Origin: Oceaniferula marina
GTDB taxonomy: Bacteria; Verrucomicrobiota; Verrucomicrobiia; Verrucomicrobiales; Akkermansiaceae
Reading direction: 5' to 3'
Assembly: GCF_013391475.1 (NCBI RefSeq)
Contig: NZ_JACBAZ010000005.1
Span: 110,490-174,489 of the forward strand
Length of the DNA: 64,000 nucleotides
Position numbers and translations under genes: made by a program. Positions 23,942 to 30,700 of this stretch are shown in pieces. Every line of letters starts with the position of its first letter. The first letter of the stretch is position 1. The notes under the pieces were generated by a model. The model was given only the letters and a program-made list of their open reading frames with translations, was not told the DNA's origin and ran no database searches.

Positions 23942-24376
23942 TTAGTGATGCTGGTGTTCGGCGCAGGAGTGGCATTTGACCCAGACCGAGCTGCCGTCGG
24001 TGTAGTGTTCTTTTTTCCAGATGGGGACGGTGGATTTAATCGAGTCGATGATGGCACGGCAGGCGTCGAAGGCTGCATCACGGTGGGCGGAGCTGACGGC
24101 GATGGCGATGGCGATGTCACCGATGGCGAGGTGGCCAGTCCGGTGAATGCATTGAGCCTCGAGGATGTCATGCTCTGCGAGAATGTCTTGGAGAATGCGA
24201 TTGCCTTCTTTTTCGGCGAGTTCGGGGAAGGATTCGTATTCAAGTGAACGAACCTCACGGCCCTGGTGGTGGTCGCGGACCCAGCCTTCAAAGGTGGCGA
24301 GCCCACCGGCATCTGGTCGGCGGACAGCATCCACGAGCTCGTGAGGAACGATTGCTTTATCGGTTAATTTGAACAT
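23942..24376 (-). CDS. moaE: Molybdopterin synthase catalytic subunit
   Basis: MoaE, with MoaD, inserts the dithiolene sulfurs into cyclic pyranopterin monophosphate to make molybdopterin. The 144-residue protein has GLATFEGWVRDHHQGREV, LEYESFPELAEKE, IHRTGHLAIGD and the catalytic VPIWKKEHYTDGS with Lys-Lys-Glu. It ends in a Cys/His-rich tail, KCHSCAEHQHH, that is not part of the usual family end and could bind a metal. It is the last gene of the cytochrome-ferredoxin-NrfD-moeA-moaC-mobA/moaD-moaE strand, 31 bases after the mobA-moaD fusion. Confidence 0.92.
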   Translation of the reverse strand: MFKLTDKAIVPHELVDAVRRPDAGGLATFEGWVRDHHQGREVRSLEYESFPELAEKEGNRILQDILAEHDILEAQCIHRTGHLAIGDIAIAIAVSSAHRDAAFDACRAIIDSIKSTVPIWKKEHYTDGSSVWVKCHSCAEHQHH

Positions 24377-24407
24377 GTCGGGAGAGGGATCAAGATGGTG
24401 AATGAGC

Positions 24408-25220
24408 TTACCCTCCGGCTACGGGGGGGATGAACACGATTTCTTCACCCTCGCTGAGGGTGTGGTTCCAGTCGGAAAAATCGCCATTGACGGCGACCAT
24501 CATACCTTTGCGTTTGAGGGGGATTTTGTATTGGGCCCGTAGTTCTTCAAAGAGTCCAGCCGGGGTTTCCGACTCGGTTTTGATGGTTTCACTGCTTGTT
24601 CCGGTGAGCTCACGGAGTTGGGCAAAGTAACTGACGGTGATGTGTTTCACGATGTTGGTTTGTTGGAGTCGGGTCCGGATTTCCCGGGCGTCGGCTTCGG
24701 TATTGGTATTGGCTAGAATCCAGAGGCCCGGGGAAGGGACGGCGGTGGCTGTGAGTTGTTTAAGCACTGAGCGGGGGCAGCGCTTACCTGTCCGCACAGC
24801 ATCGCTGACTGCTTCGGCTGAAGTTGGACCCCAGATGGCGCAGAGCGGTTCCGGCAGGTCATCTGTGGCACTAAGGAAGTAGGTAGCATCTTTGTTTTCC
24901 TGATGGGCGTCGACCAACGCTTGGAGGTGGGATGTTTCGAGCATGGGGAGGTCGCATGCGAGCACCAGCCAGGGGGTGTTGGGGGCAGATTGTTGGGCCG
25001 AGGCGATGGCTCCAAGTGGGCCGATGGGACCGAAGGCATCGACGATGGTGCTGGCTTCCGTTTCCTGGTCGTCGCGGACGGAGGTAAACACCTTGTCGCA
25101 TACGGATGCTAATAGTTTGAGTCCTCGTTCTTTTTGGCTGAGGCCATCACGGAAAACGAGTGTGGATTTATCCGTGCCCATCCGGGAGGATTTGCCACCG
25201 ACTAAAAGGAGACCGTTCAT
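24408..25220 (-). CDS. MobA-MoaD fusion: molybdenum cofactor guanylyltransferase plus sulfur carrier
   Basis: The 270-residue protein joins two cofactor-synthesis activities. Residues 1-185 are MobA-like, with the GTP-binding start LLLVGGKSSRMGTDKS, a GPIGPLGAI loop and WLVLACDLPML. Residues 192-270 are a MoaD-type ubiquitin-like carrier ending in VFIPPVAGG, the Gly-Gly tail that is thiocarboxylated and feeds MoaE. The two are in one frame without a stop. MobA attaches GMP to the cofactor as needed by NapA, whereas MoaD acts two steps earlier. The fused gene lies between moaC and moaE, and no separate moaD is present. Confidence 0.88.
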   Translation of the reverse strand: MNGLLLVGGKSSRMGTDKSTLVFRDGLSQKERGLKLLASVCDKVFTSVRDDQETEASTIVDAFGPIGPLGAIASAQQSAPNTPWLVLACDLPMLETSHLQALVDAHQENKDATYFLSATDDLPEPLCAIWGPTSAEAVSDAVRTGKRCPRSVLKQLTATAVPSPGLWILANTNTEADAREIRTRLQQTNIVKHITVSYFAQLRELTGTSSETIKTESETPAGLFEELRAQYKIPLKRKGMMVAVNGDFSDWNHTLSEGEEIVFIPPVAGG

Positions 25221-25240
25221 GGGGAGGTTGAATATTGGAA

Positions 25241-25714
25241 TTAAGTGGCTGAGTAGTCGGACTTGCCACCGGTTTTTTTGAGCAGCTTGGTTTCAAGGAT
25301 GCGCATGGATTTGCAGACCGCTTTGCACATGTCGTAGAGGGTGAGGGCTGCTCCGGATGCTCCTGCGAGAGCTTCCATCTCAATACCGGTGCGCGAGGTT
25401 GTGATGCAGGTGCAGGTGATGGAGATGATGTTGTTTGCCTCAGGAGTGATGACGATTGTGCAGTCTTCGAGCGGAATAGGGTGGCAGAAGGGAATGAGTT
25501 CGGAGGTTTTTTTTGCCGCCATGGTGCCCGCAATGATGGCGGTGTGAAAGACCGGGCCTTTTTTGCTTTGAATGTCGCCGTCGGCCAGCAGGGCCATGAC
25601 ATCGGGGCCAACCTCGATCAGGCTCTGGGCCGTCGCTACGCGGCGGGTGCGTTCTTTACGGGAGACATCGACCATTCCCGGCTGGTTATTTTCGTTAACG
25701 TGAGTAAGAGACAT
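25241..25714 (-). CDS. moaC: Cyclic pyranopterin monophosphate synthase
   Basis: MoaC converts the MoaA product 3',8-cyclo-GTP into cyclic pyranopterin monophosphate. The 157-residue protein is complete, with MVDVSRKERTRRVATA, the active region KTSELIPFCHPIPLED, the hydrophobic TSRTGIEMEALAGASGAALTL-type core (RTGIEMEALAGASGAALTLY) and YDMCKAVCKSM. ATG 25714 is chosen over 25738, which overlaps moeA. It lies 14 bases after moeA and 20 bases before mobA-moaD on the same strand, so it is inside the cofactor operon. Confidence 0.93.
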   Translation of the reverse strand: MSLTHVNENNQPGMVDVSRKERTRRVATAQSLIEVGPDVMALLADGDIQSKKGPVFHTAIIAGTMAAKKTSELIPFCHPIPLEDCTIVITPEANNIISITCTCITTSRTGIEMEALAGASGAALTLYDMCKAVCKSMRILETKLLKKTGGKSDYSAT

Positions 25715-25728
25715 GAGTGAAGAGTGTT

Positions 25729-26931
25729 CTACCCCCAAGGGTAGAAGCGGGTGAGATGGTTTTCGAGATTGGTGCGTGTCAGTTTACCGGGGACTTCGGC
25801 GATGCCATGGGTTCCGGCCATGCTGAGGAAATTGCCCGAGTTGGATGGGGGAACAAGCTCGAGGGTTCCATTGAGGAGTCGGCAAGGGATGAGTCCGGTG
25901 AATTGGGGCGGGCAGTTGAATGTGCCATGGGTAGGCAGGGAGTCAACATGGCTGGATGAACCTCCTAGGATCTGGCGGAGCGCGGGAAAGAGGTAACGGG
26001 CGGCACATGCCATAACGGATACCGGGTTGCCAGGTAGGGCAAAGACCGGTGGATGGTGGGGAGCCGCCCAGAAGGCCATGGGTTTTCCCGGACGCTGGGC
26101 AATGCCGTGGAATTTCGGTTTGCCGAGTAGTTGTTGCAACACAGGGGCGACAAAATCGTATTTGCCTCGGGAGACTCCGCCAGTGAGCACGAGGAGGTCA
26201 CTGGTTTTCAGCGCCGCTTTCAGCGCGGTTTCGAGCTGTGCCGGATCGTCAGCAAGGTGTTGCTCGGAGACGTGGCCAAGTTTTTCTGCCGCGATGCTGC
26301 ATCTCAGGGCTGTGGCGTGACTTCGTCGGATTTGATGGGGGCCGGGGATTTGTTCCGGTGCGACGAGTTCGTCTCCGGTGCTGATCAGAGTGATGTTTGG
26401 AAGTGCGGCGACGGTGGGTTCAGTCACTCCGCAGGAGGCGGCAATCGTGAGCTCCGGTGACTGGAGGCACTGGCCGGTCTCCACCAAGATGGCTCCTTCG
26501 GCTGTATCGCTGCCTCGGCGGTGAATGTGCTGTCCCTTGAGAGGTGAGTATCCCACCCGAACGGTGGCTTCATTCTGGCTGACGGTGATTTCTTCGACTG
26601 GGATGACGCAGTCGCAGCCTTCGGGGAGGACGCCTCCGGTCATGACTTCAATGCAAGTGACCTTGTCTGTTAACTTGACGGGGGTGTCTCCGGCCGCCTG
26701 GGTGGCCGCGATGCTAAAGTGCCGTTTGCCGAGTTGGTGTGCGCTGTGCCGGATGGCGATGCCGTCCATCATCACTCGGTCGAATGGAGGCAGCGGTCGG
26801 TCGGCGCGGATGGCTTGTTTTAAATACCGGCCTCCGGCTTCGGTGAGAGAAACGGCTTCGGTGCGGGAAATCGGCAGGAGGTGGCTTTGGATGATCTGCT
26901 CGGCTTCAGTGACTGTGATGAGTTGTTGCAT
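25729..26931 (-). CDS. moeA: Molybdopterin molybdenumtransferase
   Basis: MoeA inserts molybdate into adenylated molybdopterin. The 400-residue protein shows the family's domains: PLPPFDRVMMDGIAI and VIEVMTGGVLPEGCDCVIPVEE-type motifs (EVMTGGVLPEGCDCVIPVEE) in the N-terminal half, LISTGDELV and LTGGVSRGKYDFV in the MogA-like domain, and RPGKPMAFW with FALPGNPVSVMACA near the end. It precedes moaC on the same strand. No mogA or moaB adenylyltransferase gene is seen in the window, so that step must be encoded elsewhere. Confidence 0.93.
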   Translation of the reverse strand: MQQLITVTEAEQIIQSHLLPISRTEAVSLTEAGGRYLKQAIRADRPLPPFDRVMMDGIAIRHSAHQLGKRHFSIAATQAAGDTPVKLTDKVTCIEVMTGGVLPEGCDCVIPVEEITVSQNEATVRVGYSPLKGQHIHRRGSDTAEGAILVETGQCLQSPELTIAASCGVTEPTVAALPNITLISTGDELVAPEQIPGPHQIRRSHATALRCSIAAEKLGHVSEQHLADDPAQLETALKAALKTSDLLVLTGGVSRGKYDFVAPVLQQLLGKPKFHGIAQRPGKPMAFWAAPHHPPVFALPGNPVSVMACAARYLFPALRQILGGSSSHVDSLPTHGTFNCPPQFTGLIPCRLLNGTLELVPPSNSGNFLSMAGTHGIAEVPGKLTRTNLENHLTRFYPWG

Positions 26932-27110
26932 GATGTTGCCGGTGGGTGATGAACGCAGCTGATCCTCGTGTCGCCCTTCGGGCTGGTGTCACCTGCCAGC
27001 CGGAGGGTAATGGTTAGCTCTGCGTTGAGTAGAGGCAGATGGCTGATACTCCGCTGGGGGGCTCCGCTGAGGGGGGCGTTCAAAGATGTCGGCAGCCTTG
27101 CTGAGCCAGC

Positions 27111-28418
27111 CTACTTTTGTTTTCCGCTGACTGCTCCTGTTTGTCCGGTGAAGATAGGAATGGCGATCTTGAGTAAAAGCGTATAGATCATCAAACCTCC
27201 GGCCCAGATGCCGGCTGATACTTTCCATTCGATGGCGCTCGGAACGTATTCCACCCACTCGTGCAGGGCGGATGGAATGAAGCCGGGGATGATCAGACCC
27301 ATGCCTTTTTCGATCCAGATCCCGACAAAGACGAGCACACAGGCGATGGTCAAGGTGGTCATGTGTTTGTGGATTTGGGGGCGCAGCAGGAGGATGGCTG
27401 CGACCACGACGCAGACAAGGGAGGTCCAGACCCATGGTTGCAGGGCGTTCATTCCGTGGTGACCAAAATACATGTACCTTGCGGCGGTGGAATGGCTTCC
27501 TCCGGTGTAGAACTCGGTGAAGAGTTCGGAAATGAGCATCACGAGGTTGATCAGGATGGTGACTCGCATGATGGCGGCCAGTGTTCGGATCGAGCCTTCC
27601 GCGACTCCGGTGTTGGGGAGTTTGCTGACGCTGGGAAGTTTACGAATCAATTGGAGCACACAGATGATAAAGGCAGGCCCTGCACAGAATGCAGTGGTTA
27701 GGAAGCGGGGGGCGAGTAAGGCGGTGTTCCAGAAGGGGCGTCCGCCCAGACCGCAGTATAGAAACGCGGTGACCGTGTGAATGGAGATGGCCCAGGCGAT
27801 ACTGATGAAGACAAAAGGCACATACCATTTGGGGTTGGGCTTTTCTCCGAGGAAACGCTTGTAGAGCATGTAGCCACAGATGTGCAGGTTGAGAAGAAGG
27901 TAGCCGTTCAGTACGATCACATCCCAAGTCAGCATCGAAATCGGAAAATTGAATTTTCCGATGAGCGGGATCATGTGCCATGCGCGCTCGGGGCGTCCGA
28001 GGTCGACAACAACAAAGAGGATGCACATAATGATCGATGCAATGGCGAGGAGTTCACCAATGATGACGGTGTCGTGCATGTCCTTGTCTTTGTAGACATA
28101 GGCTGGAATGACCATCATCACGCCCCCTGCAGCAAGACCGACGAGAAAGGTGAAGTTGGCAATATAGAGACCCCAGGAAACGTGGTCCGTCATCGCAGTG
28201 TGGATCATGCCGTCACGCACTTGGACTGCCCAGGCGTTGGCTCCCACCAAGGCGACGCAGGTGAGAAAAATCATCCATGCATAAAACGTCCATGACCCTT
28301 GCGTGCAGAGCCTGAGCGCGAGGCGGAGAAATTTAGGGTAGCTGGTGATGTGGAATTCCGCACTGTGCGGAGTGTCTTCCGCAAGCACTGGCTTTTCGGT
28401 GGTGGCTTCGGCGTTCAT
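27111..28418 (-). CDS. nrfD: NrfD/PsrC-type integral membrane quinol oxidoreductase subunit
   Basis: The 435-residue protein has about eight to ten membrane helices and fits the NrfD/PsrC family, with WSFYAWM-like WTFYAWMIFL, the conserved FTFLVGLAAGGVMMVIPAYV region and FNFPISMLTWDVIVLN. NrfD-type subunits oxidise or reduce quinone and exchange electrons with a partner ferredoxin. It directly follows the four-cluster ferredoxin and tetraheme cytochrome genes, which are divergent from napDAB. No NapC or NapGH is present, so this is the best candidate for the quinol-side membrane subunit of nitrate reduction. It could instead serve another reductase. Confidence 0.82.
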   Translation of the reverse strand: MNAEATTEKPVLAEDTPHSAEFHITSYPKFLRLALRLCTQGSWTFYAWMIFLTCVALVGANAWAVQVRDGMIHTAMTDHVSWGLYIANFTFLVGLAAGGVMMVIPAYVYKDKDMHDTVIIGELLAIASIIMCILFVVVDLGRPERAWHMIPLIGKFNFPISMLTWDVIVLNGYLLLNLHICGYMLYKRFLGEKPNPKWYVPFVFISIAWAISIHTVTAFLYCGLGGRPFWNTALLAPRFLTTAFCAGPAFIICVLQLIRKLPSVSKLPNTGVAEGSIRTLAAIMRVTILINLVMLISELFTEFYTGGSHSTAARYMYFGHHGMNALQPWVWTSLVCVVVAAILLLRPQIHKHMTTLTIACVLVFVGIWIEKGMGLIIPGFIPSALHEWVEYVPSAIEWKVSAGIWAGGLMIYTLLLKIAIPIFTGQTGAVSGKQK

Positions 28419-28502
28419 TGCTGGTTAGAGGAATAAAGTCGGTGTTGATGGAATAGTCGTTCGTCTAGGGTGAACAGAGTAAACAGGGGCGTCGGTGGCG
28501 GG

Positions 28503-29465
28503 TTACTTGTCGAAGAAGTAGAAAAAGTTAGGTCGGGTCCCTAACTCTTCCTTGAGGACAAAGACCCGTTTGTTCGCGAGGATCGTGCGGATTTCAGAGG
28601 TGGGGTCGAGCAGGTTGCCAAAGACCCGGGCTCCGGTCGGACAGGCTTCGAGACAGGCTGGAAGTTGACCCTTCCGGGTGCGGTGCAGGCAGAAGGTGCA
28701 CTTCTCCATGACTCCTTGTGGTCGGATCCGGTTGCTGAGGTAACTTTGCTTGGGGTTGATTTCCTCTTTCGGGATTTCCGGCTTGGTCCAGTTGAAGCGG
28801 CGGGCGTGGTAGGGGCAGGCGGCCTCACAGTAACGGCAGCCGATACACCAGTTGTAGTCCACGACCACAATGCCGTCTTCTTCTTTCCAAGTGGCTTCCA
28901 CCGGGCAAACGTCGACACAGGGTGGGTTTTCGCATTGCTGGCATTGCACCGGCATATAAAATTTGTCGGGTTGGGGGACCGGGTGGTTGTAGTGGGCGTT
29001 GCCATGCTCCATGTCCATCGAGCCCTTGCTCATTTCAAGCACCGTGATGTAGGAGTTTCCGGATGCCCGGTCGTGGTTGTTCTCCTCGTGGCATGCCTTG
29101 GCGCAGCGGCGGCATCCCACACAGACGCTCAGGTTCAGCGCGTAGCCGAATTTGACTCCTTTTTGCGGACGGACGTCTTCGATGGTGACGTCGGCACCAT
29201 ACTGGTCCTTGGTTTCTTGTTCGAGCCGGGCGATGACTTCATCAAGTTGAGCTTTGCTCAGTTCCCGGTAGTGGGTTTGGAGAAACTCATCCACGGAAAC
29301 GCTCTCTTTCCACTCGGTGAGTGGAGCCATCGCCTTGGCGAAAGCTGCGACGCCGAGTGTGGCGCCCGCTCCCTTGAGGAGATTGCGGCGGTTAAACAGT
29401 CCTTCCGACGGGGCTCCGTGGCACGCGCAGTTACTGCTGCAGGATTCTTTCGGTTTGTCGCTCAT
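28503..29465 (-). CDS. Four-cluster ferredoxin subunit (NrfC/PsrB-like), Tat-exported
   Basis: The 320-residue protein begins with a Cys-rich stretch (SCSSNCACHGAP), followed by a twin-arginine signal NRRNLLKGAGATLGVAAF. It then has four 4Fe-4S motifs: CVGCRRCAKACHEENNHD, CQQCENPPCVDVCPVEATW, CIGCRYCEAACPYHARRF and CTFCLHRTRKGQLPACLEAC. This set is typical of DMSO-reductase-family electron-transfer subunits that pair with NrfD. It would work on the periplasmic face. The cysteines ahead of the Tat motif are unusual and would be removed if the signal is cleaved. It lies 21 bases after the cytochrome gene. Confidence 0.88.
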   Translation of the reverse strand: MSDKPKESCSSNCACHGAPSEGLFNRRNLLKGAGATLGVAAFAKAMAPLTEWKESVSVDEFLQTHYRELSKAQLDEVIARLEQETKDQYGADVTIEDVRPQKGVKFGYALNLSVCVGCRRCAKACHEENNHDRASGNSYITVLEMSKGSMDMEHGNAHYNHPVPQPDKFYMPVQCQQCENPPCVDVCPVEATWKEEDGIVVVDYNWCIGCRYCEAACPYHARRFNWTKPEIPKEEINPKQSYLSNRIRPQGVMEKCTFCLHRTRKGQLPACLEACPTGARVFGNLLDPTSEIRTILANKRVFVLKEELGTRPNFFYFFDK

Positions 29466-29486
29466 GTTGGATGTTAGGATGGGGGC

Positions 29487-30125
29487 TTAGTGTTTGGATG
29501 TTCCGGTTGTTCCGACCCTTGATTTAGGTGGGAATACAGGCATGACTTTCGGGTAGGCCGGATGATGGGGGTCGTGACAATCCACGCAGTTGTTCCGTTT
29601 GCGGCCGCCTCGGCTAAGGTCCCAGTAGCCGGTCATGCCACCGTGGCTGCCGTTTTTGAAGTCGCGATACTGCGGGCCATGGCATTGGGCGCAGAGTTCG
29701 ATGACGTTGACAAATGAGATGGTTGAGCTGTCTGCCAGGCGCAGGGATTCGTGGTCGTCCGGATTGTGGCAGCTTACACACTTCAGTGATTGGTGCTGAA
29801 AGGACATATGCTGGTGGAAGTTTTTGAGATCCTTGGCATTCTCCGTCAGCATGTTGGTCTTCTGGGTGTCGTGGCAGTTATTGCAGCGCACCATCACCGG
29901 ATTCCCGTCCTTGTCTTTTTTGCCAGAATCCACCATCGGAATATGATCGGGTTTGCGAACCTCGACAAAGTGCTGCTTGTCGCCCGGTGTCCAGGTTTCG
30001 AGCTCATCCCGGTCTGAAGTGGCTGACCCTTGCATCAGGCTAACTGCTGTGGCTGAGAGTAATCCTGCGATGATGAGTAGTGCGATGACTACCACGATCC
30101 TGCCCGTTTTTGTTATCTCTTGCAT
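29487..30125 (-). CDS. Membrane-anchored tetraheme cytochrome c
   Basis: The 212-residue protein has an N-terminal anchor (about residues 9-30) and four heme-binding CxxCH sites at Cys81, Cys116, Cys145 and Cys180 (RCNNCH, KCVSCH, LCAQCH, NCVDCH). Many extra histidines near the hemes (FHQHMSFQHQ, GSHGGM, DPHHPAYP) can act as distal ligands. It lacks the features of the NapC/NrfH quinol dehydrogenase, so I call it a cytochrome c3-like tetraheme protein. It is the first gene of the ferredoxin/NrfD transcript, and the napD-napA-napB genes start divergently 180 bases away. It probably carries electrons between the NrfD module and NapB. Confidence 0.85.
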   Translation of the reverse strand: MQEITKTGRIVVVIALLIIAGLLSATAVSLMQGSATSDRDELETWTPGDKQHFVEVRKPDHIPMVDSGKKDKDGNPVMVRCNNCHDTQKTNMLTENAKDLKNFHQHMSFQHQSLKCVSCHNPDDHESLRLADSSTISFVNVIELCAQCHGPQYRDFKNGSHGGMTGYWDLSRGGRKRNNCVDCHDPHHPAYPKVMPVFPPKSRVGTTGTSKH

Positions 30126-30305
30126 GATTCGCGTGGTGGTGGCGAGTGGTGAAGGTCCGGGTTTATGGATAGGAGTCCGAATCTTTCAGTGTGCTTATAC
30201 TGTTGAATTGGCTAGGTTTGTGCAACTTAAAAAAAGAATTTTTTTTCTTGTAAAGGAGAGGGGCTTCCGTCTGTATGTAGCCTAGCATAAGCGCTGATTG
30301 GAAAG

Positions 30306-30629
30306 ATGCCTGTTAATGGACTATTACTGACGCTGACGGAAGATGAAAAGCTTGCGCAGGATGCTCTGTTAGTTGTGGCAGGGAGGGAGGACATTGAGTT
30401 GGGAGAGAGGACGGGGCGTTGGCAGCCGGTTGTAGTGGAGACGGAGGGGACGAGGCAGTCCCATGAGGTACATGAATGGTTGCAAAGTGTGGAAGGCGTG
30501 CTGATGGTGGATGTGGTTTTTTCGAGTGTGTCTGAGCCGGGTGAAAAGGTGAAGTCATCGGATCAAGAGGCGAATCAAAAGGCGGGGGAACGGAGTCGTG
30601 AGACGGACGCCGAATTACCTAGTGAATGA
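30306..30629 (+). CDS. napD: NapD-like chaperone
   Basis: NapD binds the Tat signal of NapA and holds it until the molybdenum cofactor is inserted. The 107-residue protein starts with the NapD-type PVNGLLLTLTEDE and has VEGVLMVDVVF at about residues 65-75, consistent with the small ferredoxin-fold family. The tail from residue 80 is charged and poorly conserved. It lies 71 bases upstream of napA on the same strand. The divergent promoter region 30126-30305 separates it from the cytochrome operon; I see no clear FNR or NarL site there. Confidence 0.72.
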   Translation: MPVNGLLLTLTEDEKLAQDALLVVAGREDIELGERTGRWQPVVVETEGTRQSHEVHEWLQSVEGVLMVDVVFSSVSEPGEKVKSSDQEANQKAGERSRETDAELPSE

Positions 30630-30700
30630 AAAGGACAATCCCAATACTAAACAGAGAAATAAACATTCACAATAACGAATTTTTAACTTAGAGTGAAACA

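Noticed and set aside
24408..25220. Two separate genes, mobA and moaD, joined by a sequencing error
   Set aside because: The frame is continuous through a plausible linker and no start codon with a ribosome site precedes the MoaD part; resequencing could still test this.
29487..30125. NapC/NrfH-type quinol dehydrogenase
   Set aside because: It has an N-terminal anchor and four hemes as NapC does, but the heme-site pattern and surrounding residues look like a c3-type cytochrome.
30126..30305. FNR or NarL sites between the nap and cytochrome genes
   Set aside because: I found no TTGAT-N4-ATCAA palindrome or clear heptamer pair; only A/T-rich stretches.
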